From: Streptomyces seoulensis
GTDB lineage: Bacteria; Actinomycetota; Actinomycetes; Streptomycetales; Streptomycetaceae
Direction: 5' to 3'
Length of the DNA: 64,000 nucleotides
Assembly (NCBI RefSeq): GCF_022846655.1
Contig: NZ_AP025667.1
Coordinates: 4,563,001 to 4,627,000, forward strand
Of this stretch, positions 17,477 to 27,097 are shown in pieces. Numbering within the stretch: position 1 is the first letter of the stretch; the number at the start of each line of letters is the position of its first letter. The translations under genes were made by a program, and so were the position numbers. The notes beneath the pieces were generated by a model. That model was not told the DNA's origin. It saw only the letters and a list, made by a program, of their open reading frames with translations, and ran no database searches.

Positions 17477-18804
17477 CGCGCGAATCCCCCGTCCGCCCAG
17501 GGCTGAGGCTGGGCGTGGGGCCGGGTCGGGTACTCGGGGTACTGCGGGGACGGGTGCTGGGCGTACGGGTCGGGGTGGGGATCGCCGTAGGGCTCGAACC
17601 AGGAGGCGTGGGCCGGCTCGGAGGGCTGCTGATACGGCTCGTACGACGTGTGGTCCTGGTACTGCTCGTGGTGCTCGTGGTGCGGCTGGTACTGCTCGTA
17701 GGACTCGTACTGCTGGTACTGCTCGTGGTGCGGGAAGCCGAGGCGTTCCTCGCGGGACGGGAAGCGGTCCTCCACCCCGTGCTGCGCCTGGCCGGGGATG
17801 CCCGCGGCGAGCGGGACGTCGGGCGTGGTCCAGGCGGGGACGGAGGCGGGCCCGGTCCAGGCGGCCGCGGGGTCCGGGGCGGCGGCGGACGGCGTGGTCG
17901 CCATGTCCCGTACGACCCGGTTGAAGTCCCGCGTGGAGAGCCAGAACTTGTACATGATGAACAGCTCGAAGGCCAGCAGCAAGGCGGCCGAGGCGGCGGT
18001 GGTCCACAGGATGCGGCCGAGCAGCGGGCCGACGATGAACACGAACATCTGGAACTCGATGCCGCTGAACAGGTGCGGACGTATCCGGGTGCGCAGCATG
18101 GCCCGGCGGACGCGGGTGTACCAGGGGAACTGGTCCCGGAACTGCTCGTGCAGGTCGACGACCGGGGCCTCGGCCTCCGCGCGGAGTGTCTCCACGGAGG
18201 TGGCCGGGTTGTCGCGCAGCAGGTCCTCCATGAAGACCAGCCGGCCCTCGCCGCGGGCGTCACGCTCGGCGCGCTCGGCCGCGGCCCGCTCCGCCGCGGT
18301 CCGTTCGAGCTTGGCGCGCATGGACTGGCGCATCTTGTAGATCTGCAGGGCGTCCAGGTAGCGCAGCATGTCGAGGAAGACGACGCCGATCGCGGCCAGC
18401 AGGAAGCGCGGGTCGTCGGTGCGCAGATACTGACCGCCCATCAGCGCGAGGGCGCAGGCCAGCACGCGGATGCGGTCGAAGACGTAGTCGAGCCAGCCGC
18501 CGAAGACCGAGCCGTTGCCCTTGAGGCGGGCCAGCTTTCCGTCGATGCAGTCGAGGACGAAGCTGAAGTGGTAGAGCAGCGCGCCGATGACGAGGGAGGT
18601 GGTGTCGCCCTTCAGGAAGAAGCCCGCCGAGGCGAGTCCGACGAAGAGGGCGGCCCAGGTGACCCCGTCGGGGGTGATGAACCGGAAGCGGGCCACCACC
18701 ATCAGCAGGCGCGTGGCCATCGGGTCGACCAGGAACACGGTCCACCAGGCATCGCGCTTCTTACAGGTCAGCTTCTGTACCGCCCGCAGCGACAGCTCGG
18801 CCAT
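17473..18804 (-). CDS. CDP-alcohol phosphatidyltransferase family membrane protein
   Basis: A 443-residue integral membrane enzyme that moves a phospho-group from a CDP-alcohol to an acceptor alcohol. The complete signature D-x2-D-G-x2-A-R-x8-G-x3-D-x3-D runs from Asp85 to Asp110. There are about six membrane segments, interrupted by a charged cytosolic loop (about 150-215). The tail after about residue 330 is low-complexity, with a Tyr/Gln/His/Glu-rich stretch of alternating HEQY- and YEQY-like units. It is the first gene of the five-gene operon and most likely makes the lipid or linkage precursor of the polymer extended by the next gene. ATG 18804 is the first start after a 530-bp divergent region. 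Confidence 0.85.
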   Translation of the reverse strand: MAELSLRAVQKLTCKKRDAWWTVFLVDPMATRLLMVVARFRFITPDGVTWAALFVGLASAGFFLKGDTTSLVIGALLYHFSFVLDCIDGKLARLKGNGSVFGGWLDYVFDRIRVLACALALMGGQYLRTDDPRFLLAAIGVVFLDMLRYLDALQIYKMRQSMRAKLERTAAERAAAERAERDARGEGRLVFMEDLLRDNPATSVETLRAEAEAPVVDLHEQFRDQFPWYTRVRRAMLRTRIRPHLFSGIEFQMFVFIVGPLLGRILWTTAASAALLLAFELFIMYKFWLSTRDFNRVVRDMATTPSAAAPDPAAAWTGPASVPAWTTPDVPLAAGIPGQAQHGVEDRFPSREERLGFPHHEQYQQYESYEQYQPHHEHHEQYQDHTSYEPYQQPSEPAHASWFEPYGDPHPDPYAQHPSPQYPEYPTRPHAQPQPWADGGFAR

Positions 18805-19334
18805 AACCCCTCAGATACGCACCGGAATGGACATAGTTCTCCCGTGGCGCGAAGAGCTGCGACGGGGTTTCCCATGTACGTACCTGCGGTTTCACAGAAC
18901 CGCCACATGAGATGGTGAACTTTAACAACCGTTCAACTAAATCTCGACGCGTGATCACCCTCCATGCACGGCGAGGTTGATCACAGCCCTTCCGTACAAC
19001 CTTCTGCCGACTTCGGCGCTCATGTCTGCGTAACCCGGCGCCGAACGGGCGCACCGGGGACTCAGAACCCAAGTCCGACAAGGGGGTTGATGCCGCGAGT
19101 GGCAGCTTTGAACACGGCACGGCACTCACCCGCTCGCACCTCGCACGACATTGCGCGACGCATTGATCACCTCTCGTACTGATCATTTGCGATCAAGGGC
19201 GCTAGCACAGTGGGCGCATCGACCACCGGATGTTTACAGATGCCTCACTTTTCCTACAGGATCAGTCAATCTTCCGCGTCCCCACGCCACTTCCACGCCC
19301 TGCGGGGCATGACCCACGAGGAACTCGAAGCAGG
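18805..19334. promoter_or_regulatory. Divergent regulatory region between the glycopolymer operon and the LCP gene
   Basis: This 530-bp region has no convincing gene and is less GC-rich than its flanks. It contains four TGATCA hexamers (18952, 18978, 19164, 19180), three of them followed by C, and an AT-rich stretch TTTAACAACCGTTCAAC near 18921-18937. It must hold the promoters for both directions, but no single -10/-35 pair stands out. Confidence 0.5.
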
Positions 19335-20432
19335 ATGAGTCACGTCTCGACGCCCCAGCACAGTGCACCCGGCACGCCCGCCGGACCCGGTACCAAAGAG
19401 GCCCCGAAGCGCAAACGCCGCACCGGCCGGAAGATCCTCATCGCCCTCGCCGTCGTCCTGGTCGCCGCGGGCGGCACGGGCTACTGGATGTACGACAGCC
19501 TCGACTCCAACATCAAGGGCGTCGACCTCGACCGGGCCATCGGTGACGACCGGCCGGAGAAGCTCCCGACCTCCGGGCAGAACCTGCTCGTCCTCGGCTC
19601 CGACTCGCGCTCCGGCGCCAACGCGGCCCTGCACACCGGCAGCGTCTCCGGAGCCCGCTCCGACACCGCGCTGGTGATCCACATACCCGAGGGCCGGAAG
19701 AAGGCCGTCGCGATCAGCATCCCGCGCGACACCCTCGTGACCCGGCCCGAGTGCACGAGCCGGAGCGGCAAGCAGTTGCCCTCCGCCGGGCGCGTCATGT
19801 TCAACTCGGTCTACTCGGTGGCCGGTCCGGCCTGTGTCGTCAAGACGGTCGAGCAGATGTCGGGCGTGCGTCTCGACCACTTCGTGGAGATCGACTTCGC
19901 CGGCTTCCAGGGGCTGGTGGACGCGATGGGCGGCGTGCCCGTCACCGTGGACCGCGACATCCACGACTCCTCCAGCGGGCTCGACCTGAAGGCGGGCACC
20001 ACCCGGCTGACCGGCGAGCAGGCCCTCCAGTTCGTCCGCACCCGGCACGGCATCGGCGACGGCAGCGACCTCGGGCGCATCGGACTCCAGCAGAAGTTCC
20101 TGATCTCCCTCCTCTCCGAGATCAAGAAGCAGGACCTGCTGGGCAGCCCCACGAAGGCGTACACGGTCGCCGACAAGCTCACGGCGTCGCTCACCGCCGA
20201 CTCCGGGCTCGACTCCCTCACCAAGCTGGCGGAGTTCAGCCGCAGCATGAACGGCCTCGACCCCGCCACCATGGAGACGATCATGCTGCCGGTGCGCTAC
20301 GACCCCCAGGACCCCAACCGGGTCGTGGCCGCCGAACCGCAGGCCAAGGAGCTGTGGAAGGCGCTGCGCACCGACGGGACCATTCCCGACTCGGCCAAGA
20401 AGTCCCCGGCGCGGGGCGGCGACACCCCCTGA
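19335..20432 (+). CDS. LCP (LytR-CpsA-Psr) family protein
   Basis: LCP proteins attach undecaprenyl-phosphate-linked glycopolymers to peptidoglycan outside the membrane. The 365-residue protein has a basic cytosolic N-terminus (KRKRRTGRK), one membrane anchor at about residues 35-55, and the LCP domain from about 85. Landmarks are NLLVLGSDSRSG, SDTALVIHI, AISIPRDTLV (substrate-binding Arg), HFVEIDFAGFQGLVDAMGGV and LQFVRTRHGIGDGSDLGRIGLQQ (catalytic Arg/Asp). ATG 19335 (MSHVSTP) gives the normal short cytosolic lead. Lying back to back with the polymer operon, it is the obvious ligase for that product. Confidence 0.9.
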   Translation: MSHVSTPQHSAPGTPAGPGTKEAPKRKRRTGRKILIALAVVLVAAGGTGYWMYDSLDSNIKGVDLDRAIGDDRPEKLPTSGQNLLVLGSDSRSGANAALHTGSVSGARSDTALVIHIPEGRKKAVAISIPRDTLVTRPECTSRSGKQLPSAGRVMFNSVYSVAGPACVVKTVEQMSGVRLDHFVEIDFAGFQGLVDAMGGVPVTVDRDIHDSSSGLDLKAGTTRLTGEQALQFVRTRHGIGDGSDLGRIGLQQKFLISLLSEIKKQDLLGSPTKAYTVADKLTASLTADSGLDSLTKLAEFSRSMNGLDPATMETIMLPVRYDPQDPNRVVAAEPQAKELWKALRTDGTIPDSAKKSPARGGDTP

Positions 20433-20439
20433 TCCCGGC

Positions 20440-20473
20440 GGGCCGTGTGAAGGCGCGGTCCTTCACACGGCCC
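20440..20473. terminator. Bidirectional terminator between the LCP and propeller genes
   Basis: A 14-bp perfect stem (GGGCCGTGTGAAGG and complement) with a six-base loop lies between two convergent genes. Confidence 0.8.
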
Positions 20474-20481
20474 CGGCCCGC

Positions 20482-21498
20482 TCAGACCTCGCGCCAGGCT
20501 TCCAGCGCGAGACCCGGCTCGTCCTTGCGGCGGGTCAGCAGCAGTCTCCCGTCGGCCGGGGACAGCGCGGCCGCGACCGTACGGCCGTGCTCGTCCGTCG
20601 CGAGCGACACCACCGCGTCTTCGGCCAGCCGCGGGCCCGACTCGGTCCACCAGGCACCGGCCGACTCGGACTCCGAGGGGTACGCGGCGAACGCCACCCG
20701 GGAGTTCGCGGTGCGCTGGGCGAGCAGGGTGCAGTCGTGGCCGTCGAGGGTGCAGCGGACGGCGGCCACCGGCCCGGGACCGGCGGCGGGCAGCAGCGCC
20801 GTCGGCTCGGCGCCGGGGCGCCAGGCGCACAGGGTGCCGGAGTCGTCCGCGTAGAAGAGGGTCGTGTACTGCGGGGACGTGGCCAGCGCGGACAGGGTGC
20901 CGGGGCGGACCGCGGTCTCCAGGGCCTCCTTCAGGACCGGTTCGCCGCCCGCCTTCTCCTGGCGCCAGTGCAGGATGCCGCCGGGCACCGCCGCGTACAG
21001 CTCGATCCGGCCGGACTCCCCCGTCACCGCCGCCATACCGTCCTGGACGTCGTGGCCCTTGAGGTCCTTCCAGGGCTCCCAGCCGCCCTTCTCCTTCTGG
21101 ACGGCCATGCTCACCCCGCCGCTGTCGTTGCGGACGAAGACATGGGCGCGACCCTGGGGGTCCACGGCGACGGCGGGGGTGCCGGTGCGCGGGCCCTTCT
21201 TGTCCGGGTGGCCGATGGGGGTCCAGTCGAGCGGGGCGAGATGGGCGCGGAAGTGGGTCGAGTGCACCAGGCCGGCCTCGCCCTGCGCCGTGGGGCGCCA
21301 GGAGACGAGATGGGCATAGCCGTCGGCGCCCTGGCCGAGGGCCAGGACGGGATGCAGTCGCTGTTCGCCGCCCACCTTGCGCGGTGCGCTCCAGACGCCG
21401 CCGGGTCCGCGTTCCGCCCGGCACAGGACGGCGTCCTTCGAGAGCCGGTAGACACCGAGCCGGCCGTCGCGGCCGCGTATGAGCCAGTCGCCGTTCAC
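20482..21498 (-). CDS. Predicted beta-propeller protein of unknown function
   Basis: A 338-residue protein made of repeated blades with the pattern G-W-x-P-x(n)-aliphatic, comparable to the PLL/fucose-lectin-like propellers of actinomycetes (WTPIGHPDKKG, GWEPWKDLKG, ALETAVRPGTLS). There is no signal peptide and no catalytic motif. GTG 21498 is chosen because it starts directly on the first blade (NGDWLIRGRDG) and is preceded by GGTGA; the frame extends 29 codons further upstream. It is divergent from the PIN-like gene with about 70 bp between. Function unknown; ligand binding is the only reasonable inference. Confidence 0.6.
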   Translation of the reverse strand: MNGDWLIRGRDGRLGVYRLSKDAVLCRAERGPGGVWSAPRKVGGEQRLHPVLALGQGADGYAHLVSWRPTAQGEAGLVHSTHFRAHLAPLDWTPIGHPDKKGPRTGTPAVAVDPQGRAHVFVRNDSGGVSMAVQKEKGGWEPWKDLKGHDVQDGMAAVTGESGRIELYAAVPGGILHWRQEKAGGEPVLKEALETAVRPGTLSALATSPQYTTLFYADDSGTLCAWRPGAEPTALLPAAGPGPVAAVRCTLDGHDCTLLAQRTANSRVAFAAYPSESESAGAWWTESGPRLAEDAVVSLATDEHGRTVAAALSPADGRLLLTRRKDEPGLALEAWREV

Positions 21499-21570
21499 GG
21501 AATCACCATAAACGGCCCGGTCAGGGAGCTGTCCCGCGCCCCCTGGGGACAGGCGTGGGACCCTGGGCCC

Positions 21571-21963
21571 ATGGACGACGTACACGGTGTTCCGGATCAG
21601 GACGATCCCCTGCTGGCGATCGTGGACTGCGCCAATGTGATGGGCTCGCGCCCGGACGGCTGGTGGAAGGACCGCAAGGGGGCCGCCGAGCGGCTGCGGG
21701 ACCGGCTGGCCAGCGACGGGCTGCCCGGCCGGACGGACCCCACGGAGATCGTGCTGGTGGTGGAGGGTGCGGCGCGCGGGGTGGAGTCCGTGCCGGGGGT
21801 GCGGGTGGAGTCCGCGCCGGGCAGCGGGGACGACTGGATCGTGGAGCTGGTCGCCGGGTCCGACGACCGGGACCGGCTGGTGGTGACCGCCGACCGCGAA
21901 CTGCGGCGCCGGGTCGGCGCACTGGGCGCCGACGTCGCCGGTCCGCGTACGGCCCTCGGCTGA
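21571..21963 (+). CDS. Small NYN/PIN-like domain protein
   Basis: A 130-residue soluble protein consisting of one PIN/NYN-type nuclease-like domain. Acidic residues sit where the family keeps its metal ligands: AIVDCANVMGS (Asp and Asn), GDDWIVELV, and VVTADRELRRRVGALGA near the end. Such proteins are putative Mg-dependent RNases. The ATG at 21571 is preceded by GGGCCC without a good ribosome site. Substrate and role unknown. Confidence 0.75.
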   Translation: MDDVHGVPDQDDPLLAIVDCANVMGSRPDGWWKDRKGAAERLRDRLASDGLPGRTDPTEIVLVVEGAARGVESVPGVRVESAPGSGDDWIVELVAGSDDRDRLVVTADRELRRRVGALGADVAGPRTALG

Positions 21964-21994
21964 GGCGCCGCCCGGCGGCGGACCGGCGCCCGGC

Positions 21995-23494
21995 TCAGGG
22001 GGCCTTCGGGGCCTCGGACGGCTGCTCCTTGTGGGCGAGCCGGCTGTGCGTGCGGCCGTAGAGGAAGTAGACGACGAAGCCGATCGCCATCCAGATGGCG
22101 AACCGCAGCCAGGTCTCGGTGGGCAGATTCAGCATCAGCCACAGCGAGGCGCACACCGACAGGATCGGCAGCACCGGGACCCACGGGGTACGGAAGGCGC
22201 GGGGCAGGTCGGGGCGGGTGCGGCGCAGGATGATCACGCTGATCGCGACCACGATGAACGCGAACAGGGTGCCGATGTTGACCAGTTCGGCCAGCTCGCT
22301 GAGGCTGGTGAAGCCCGCGATGACGGCGATGATCACGCCGAGCAGGATGGTCGGCCGGTGCGGGGTGCGGAAGCGCGGGTGGACGCGCGAGAAGAAGCGG
22401 GGCAGCAGTCCGTCGCGGCTCATGGCGAAGAACACGCGCGTCTGGCCGAGCAGCAGGATCATGCACACCGTGGTCAGGCCGATGGCGGCGCCGAAGCTGA
22501 TGATGCCCGCGTACCAGGGATGCCCGAGCGACTTGAAGGCGTCCGCCAGCGGTGCCTCCACCGACAGCTCGGTGTACTTCTGCATGCCGGTGACGACCAG
22601 GGACACCGCCACGTAGAGCACCGTGCAGATCAGGAGCGAGCCGAGGATGCCGCGCGGCATGTCCCGCTGCGGGTTGCGGGTCTCCTCGGCGGCGGTGGCG
22701 ACGATGTCGAAGCCGATGAACGCGAAGAACACGACCGAGGCGGCGGTGAAGATGCCCATCACGCCGAAGTTGGCCGGTGCCCAGCCGAACATGAGCTGGA
22801 TGAGCGGCGCCGCGAGGTCCCCGCCCGCATCCTGCGGCTGGGCCGGCGGGACGAACGGCTTGTAGTTGTCGCCGGTCACGAAGAAGGCGCCCGCCACGAT
22901 CACGATGAGGACGACGACGACCTTGATGGCGACCACGGCCGACGTGATCCGCGCGGACAGCTTCATGCCGACCACCAGCACACAGGTCAGCAGCAGCACC
23001 AGCGCGGCGGCGAGGATGTCGAAGCCGAACCCGGTGGCGCCGTCCCGGCCGGACAGGTACTCCGGCAGGTGCCAGCCCCAACTGTCGAACAGCGAGCGGA
23101 TGTACCCGGACCAGCCGACCGCCACCACCGCCGTGCCGAGCGCGAACTCCAGCACCAGGTCCCACCCGATGGTCCAGGCGGGCAGCTCACCGAGCGAGGC
23201 GTAGGAGAAGGTGTACGCCGATCCGGCCACCGGGACCGTCGAGGCGAACTCGGCGTAGCAGAGTGCGGCGAGACCGCAGACCACACCGGCGACGGCGAAG
23301 GAGATGGCCACCGCGGGACCGGCGGTGTTCTTGGCCACCTGGCCGGTCAGCACGAAGATGCCGGTGCCGATGACGACACCGACACCGAAGACGGTCAGGT
23401 CGAGGGCGGAGAGGGACTTCTTGAGCGAATGCTCCGGTTCCTCGGTGTCCCGGATGGACTGCTCGACGTTCTTCGTACGGAAGAGCGTGCTCAC
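21995..23494 (-). CDS. APC-superfamily amino-acid permease
   Basis: A 499-residue integral membrane transporter with twelve or more predicted helices. It resembles the cationic amino-acid transporter branch (DLTVFGVGVVIGTGIFVLTG at helix 1 with the Gly-rich unwound segment, and IGFDIVATAAEETRNPQRDMP in the middle). GTG 23494 is preferred to an upstream frame extension because GGGAGGT lies eight bases in front of it. It is monocistronic and separated from dxs by a terminator. Substrate specificity cannot be read from the sequence. Confidence 0.88.
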   Translation of the reverse strand: MSTLFRTKNVEQSIRDTEEPEHSLKKSLSALDLTVFGVGVVIGTGIFVLTGQVAKNTAGPAVAISFAVAGVVCGLAALCYAEFASTVPVAGSAYTFSYASLGELPAWTIGWDLVLEFALGTAVVAVGWSGYIRSLFDSWGWHLPEYLSGRDGATGFGFDILAAALVLLLTCVLVVGMKLSARITSAVVAIKVVVVLIVIVAGAFFVTGDNYKPFVPPAQPQDAGGDLAAPLIQLMFGWAPANFGVMGIFTAASVVFFAFIGFDIVATAAEETRNPQRDMPRGILGSLLICTVLYVAVSLVVTGMQKYTELSVEAPLADAFKSLGHPWYAGIISFGAAIGLTTVCMILLLGQTRVFFAMSRDGLLPRFFSRVHPRFRTPHRPTILLGVIIAVIAGFTSLSELAELVNIGTLFAFIVVAISVIILRRTRPDLPRAFRTPWVPVLPILSVCASLWLMLNLPTETWLRFAIWMAIGFVVYFLYGRTHSRLAHKEQPSEAPKAP

Positions 23495-23578
23495 GTGCCT
23501 ACCTCCCACGCTTGTCGTCCTCGACATGGTCGAGAGGGACGGGGTGCGTGTGCCCCGGCATTGGCAGATTCACGCAAG

Positions 23579-23620
23579 CGGGCCGGTTCCGCCACCTGAG
23601 AAGGCGGCGGAACCGGCCCG
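23579..23620 (-). terminator. Terminator after dxs
   Basis: A 15-bp perfect stem (CGGGCCGGTTCCGCC and complement) begins 21 bases beyond the dxs stop codon. Confidence 0.8.
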
Positions 23621-23641
23621 GAGGCTACGGCGATCGGGTGG

Positions 23642-25570
23642 TCAGTCGCGCGCGGACTCCACCGGGTCCATGGCGTCGGCGCTCTGGCCGAAGCGGCCGT
23701 CGATCTTGGCGACCAGACCGGTGACCTGGCGGGCGATGTCCGGGGCGGTCAGCCCGATCTCGGCCATGACCTCGGCGCGCGAGGCGTGGTCGAGGAAGCG
23801 GGGCGGGATGCCGAAGTCGCGCAGCGGCACGTCCACGCCCGCGTCGCGCAGCGCCTGGGCGATCGCGGAGCCGACACCGCCGACGCGGCTGTTGTCCTCG
23901 ACGGTGACGACGACCCGGTGCCGCTCGGCGAGCGGGGCCATGGCCTCGTCGACGGGCTTGACCCAGCGGGGGTCGACGACGGTGGTGGAGATGCCCTGCT
24001 TGTCGAGCAGCGTGGCGATCTCCAGGCACATCGGGGCGAGCGCGCCCACGGAGACCAGCAGCACGTCGGGACGCTCGGTGCCCGGCTCGCGCAGCACGTC
24101 CATGCCGCCCACCCGGCGCACGGCCGGTACGGCGGGGCCGACGGCGCCCTTGGAGAAGCGGACCACGGTCGGCGCGTCCTCGACGGCGACGGCCTCGCGC
24201 AACTGGGCGCGGACCTGGTCGGCGTCGCGCGGCGCGGCCAGGCGCAGGCCGGGGACGACCTGGAGGATGGACATGTCCCACATGCCGTTGTGGGAGGCGC
24301 CGTCGGTGCCGGTGACACCGGCGCGGTCGAGGACGAAGGTCACGCCGCACTTGTGCAGGGCGACGTCCATCAGGACCTGGTCGAAGGCGCGGTTGAGGAA
24401 GGTGGCGTACACCGCGAAGACGGGGTGCACCCCGCCGTGGGCCAGGCCGGCGGCGGAGACGGCGCCGTGCTGCTCGGCGATGCCGACGTCGTAGACCCGC
24501 TCCGGGAAGCGCTTGGCGAACTTGTCCAGGCCGACCGGCTGGAGCATGGCCGCGGTGATGGCGACGATGTCCTCGCGCTCCTCGCCGAGCTTCACCATCT
24601 CCTCGCCGAAGACGGAGGTCCAGTCGGCGCCGGAGGAGGCGATGGGCAGGCCGGTGTCGGGGTGGATCTTGCCCACCGCGTGGAAGCGGTCGGCCTCGTC
24701 CTGGAGGGCGGGCTGGTAGCCGCGGCCCTTCTCGGTGAGGCAGTGCACGATGACCGGGCCGCCGAACCGCTTGGCGCGCGCGAGCGCGGACTCCAGCGCC
24801 TCGATGTCGTGGCCGTCGATCGGGCCGACGTACTTCAGGCCGAGGTCCTCGAACATGCCCTGCGGCGCGATGAAGTCCTTCAGGCCCTTCTTGGCGCCGT
24901 GCAGGGTGTCGTAGAGCGGGCGGCCGACGACCGGGGTGCGGTCCAGGAGGTCCTTGGTCCGGGCGAGGAAGCGCTCGTAGCCGTCGCTGGTGCGCAGGGT
25001 GGCCAGGTGGTTGGCCATGCCGCCGATGGTGGGCGCGTAGGAGCGCTCGTTGTCGTTGACGACGATGACGAGCGGGCGGTCCTTGGCCTCGGCGATGTTG
25101 TTCAGCGCCTCCCAGGCCATGCCGCCGGTCAGCGCGCCGTCACCGATGACCGCGACGACGCGGTCGTCGGACTTCTTCAGCTCGTTGGCCTTGGCGATGC
25201 CGTCGGCCCAGCCGAGCACCGTGGAGGCGTGGCTGTTCTCGATGACGTCGTGCTCGGACTCGCTCTGCGCCGGGTAGCCGGAGAGGCCGCCCTTCATCTT
25301 CAGGCGGGAGAAGTCCTGGCGCCCGGTGAGGAGCTTGTGGACGTAGGACTGGTGTCCGGTGTCCCACAGCACCTTGTCGGCGGGCGAGTGGAAGACGCGG
25401 TGCAGGGCGATGGTCAGCTCCACCACACCGAGGTTCGGGCCGAGGTGACCGCCGGTCTTGGACACGGCCTCGACGAGGAAGGTCCGGATCTCCTCCGCAA
25501 GCTGGTTCAGCTCCTCCAGGCTGAGCCGGTCCAGATCGCGCGGTCCCGTGATGCGGGTCAGCAGCGGCAC
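23642..25570 (-). CDS. dxs: 1-deoxy-D-xylulose-5-phosphate synthase
   Basis: The first enzyme of the MEP isoprenoid pathway condenses pyruvate and glyceraldehyde-3-phosphate with thiamine diphosphate. The 642-residue protein shows [12 protein letters not shown], the thiamine-binding [27 protein letters not shown], the transketolase pyrimidine domain ([28 protein letters not shown]) and the C-terminal domain. GTG 25570 follows AAGGAGG with good spacing. It stands alone, with no other MEP genes beside it. From synteny it corresponds to the second dxs copy region of S. coelicolor (recalled). Confidence 0.96.
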   Translation of the reverse strand: MPLLTRITGPRDLDRLSLEELNQLAEEIRTFLVEAVSKTGGHLGPNLGVVELTIALHRVFHSPADKVLWDTGHQSYVHKLLTGRQDFSRLKMKGGLSGYPAQSESEHDVIENSHASTVLGWADGIAKANELKKSDDRVVAVIGDGALTGGMAWEALNNIAEAKDRPLVIVVNDNERSYAPTIGGMANHLATLRTSDGYERFLARTKDLLDRTPVVGRPLYDTLHGAKKGLKDFIAPQGMFEDLGLKYVGPIDGHDIEALESALARAKRFGGPVIVHCLTEKGRGYQPALQDEADRFHAVGKIHPDTGLPIASSGADWTSVFGEEMVKLGEEREDIVAITAAMLQPVGLDKFAKRFPERVYDVGIAEQHGAVSAAGLAHGGVHPVFAVYATFLNRAFDQVLMDVALHKCGVTFVLDRAGVTGTDGASHNGMWDMSILQVVPGLRLAAPRDADQVRAQLREAVAVEDAPTVVRFSKGAVGPAVPAVRRVGGMDVLREPGTERPDVLLVSVGALAPMCLEIATLLDKQGISTTVVDPRWVKPVDEAMAPLAERHRVVVTVEDNSRVGGVGSAIAQALRDAGVDVPLRDFGIPPRFLDHASRAEVMAEIGLTAPDIARQVTGLVAKIDGRFGQSADAMDPVESARD

Positions 25571-25734
25571 CCGTGCCTCCTTGCAAGTATGAGCTGATCG
25601 AGCTGTTGCCGGGCTTGATGAGTCTAATGTTCCCCTCCGCCTGCCGGTGGCCGGGCGGTGCCCCCCGGGTTCCCCCACGGGTCATGCGAACGGCCCCACC
25701 CCCGATGAGCGGGGGTGTGGCCAGGGGAAATACA

Positions 25735-25766
25735 GGGGGCCCGACGCTCCGTCGCGCCGGGCCCCC
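25735..25766 (-). terminator. Terminator after xylH
   Basis: A 9-bp stem (GGGGGCCCG with CGGGCCCCC) lies 15 bases after the permease stop. A second imperfect GC hairpin stands at 25692-25722. Confidence 0.65.
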
Positions 25767-25780
25767 AGTGCCTGCCGAGC

Positions 25781-27097
25781 TTACGCGCGGCCGGCCGACT
25801 TCTGGGTCTTGCGGGTCACCGCGTCGATGACGACGGTCGCCAGCAGGACTCCACCGGTGATCATGTACTGCACCGGTGAGGGGATGCCCTGGAGGGCCAG
25901 GCCGTACTGGATCGAGATGATGACCAGCACACCGAGGAGCGCGTTCCAGGTGCGGCCGCGGCCGCCGAAGAGGGACGTACCGCCGATGACGGCCGCCGCG
26001 ATGGCGTTCATCAGCAGGTCACCGCCGCCCGCGCCCTGGTTGGCCGAGGCGATCTTGGAGGCGATGAACAGGCCGCCCAGCGCCGCGAAGGTGCCGGAGA
26101 TGGCGAACACCGAGATGCGGACCAGGTCCACGTTGATACCGGCGCGGCGGGACGCCTCGACGCTGCCGCCGAGCGCGAACACCTTGCGGCCGTAGGCCGT
26201 GCGGCGCAGCACGAAGTCGGTGACGAAGAGGACCGCGACGAAGATCACGACCGCCAGCGGCAGACCCTTGTACTGGTTGAACACGATCGCCACGGCGAAG
26301 CAGAGGACGCCCAGCAGCACGGTGCGCAGGACGATCTCGCTCAGCGGCTTCGACGGCACCCCGGCGGCGTCGCGGCGCTTGTTGCCGAGGAAGGAGCTGA
26401 CGAAGAACAGCACCGTCACCACGGCGGCCAGACCGTAGGCGGCGGCCACGTCGGAGAAGTAGTAGCTGGTCAGGTTGGCGACCAGCCCGTCGCTGTTCAG
26501 GTTGATCGTGCCGTTGTCGCCCAGGATCTTGAGCATCAGGCCGTTCCAGAACAGCAGCCCCGCCAGGGTGACGGCGAAGGCCGGCACACCGATCTTGGCG
26601 AAGAAGAAGCCCTGGATGGCACCGGCGACGGTGCCCGTGAGGATCGCCAGCACGAAGGCCAGCACCTCGTTCATGCCGTTGGTGATGTTGAGCACCGCGA
26701 AGGTGGCGCCCGCGACACCGGAGAGGGAGCCGACCGACAGGTCGATCTCGCCGAGCAGCAGGACGAACACGATGCCGACGGCGATCATGCCCGTGCCGAC
26801 CATGGCGACGGAGATGTCGGAGAGGTTGCCCGCGGTGAGGAAGTTGGAGTTCAGGCTCTGGAAGATGATCCAGATGACGATCAGTCCGACCACGACGGGC
26901 ATCGAGCCCAGGTCGCCGGCCTTCATCTTGCGCTTGAACTCGCCCACGTAGCCCGCGAGTCCCTGCTCACGCACGAGCAGCCGGGGGTCGACGGCGACAC
27001 CGGCGCCGGGGGCGGCCTCCGGGTTCACCGCGGCGGCGTCACCGGACGGCTTGGGGGCGGCGTCCCCCGGAGGCGTGGAGGTCTTCTCGATGCTCAC
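25781..27097 (-). CDS. xylH: Sugar ABC transporter permease, XylH-like
   Basis: A 438-residue inner-membrane permease of the ribose/xylose (CUT2) class. After a hydrophilic, Pro/Ala-rich N-terminal extension of about 70 residues come about ten hydrophobic helices. The conserved CUT2 loop is GIVFVLLLGEIDLSVGSLSGV, here interrupted by position, and AYGRKVFALGGSVEASRRAG is the ATPase-coupling region. Its ATG overlaps the ATPase stop (ATGA). In S. coelicolor the matching cluster is xylFGH beside rok7B7 (recalled literature), hence the symbol. Xylose as substrate is by synteny. Confidence 0.88.
   Translation of the reverse strand: MSIEKTSTPPGDAAPKPSGDAAAVNPEAAPGAGVAVDPRLLVREQGLAGYVGEFKRKMKAGDLGSMPVVVGLIVIWIIFQSLNSNFLTAGNLSDISVAMVGTGMIAVGIVFVLLLGEIDLSVGSLSGVAGATFAVLNITNGMNEVLAFVLAILTGTVAGAIQGFFFAKIGVPAFAVTLAGLLFWNGLMLKILGDNGTINLNSDGLVANLTSYYFSDVAAAYGLAAVVTVLFFVSSFLGNKRRDAAGVPSKPLSEIVLRTVLLGVLCFAVAIVFNQYKGLPLAVVIFVAVLFVTDFVLRRTAYGRKVFALGGSVEASRRAGINVDLVRISVFAISGTFAALGGLFIASKIASANQGAGGGDLLMNAIAAAVIGGTSLFGGRGRTWNALLGVLVIISIQYGLALQGIPSPVQYMITGGVLLATVVIDAVTRKTQKSAGRA

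Noticed and set aside
12671..17506. A 1611-codon open frame on the plus strand opposite the TagF fusion
   Set aside because: Very high GC leaves few stops. The translation is a His/Val/Gly/Arg-rich shadow with no motif, while the minus strand has clear GT2 and TagF motifs.
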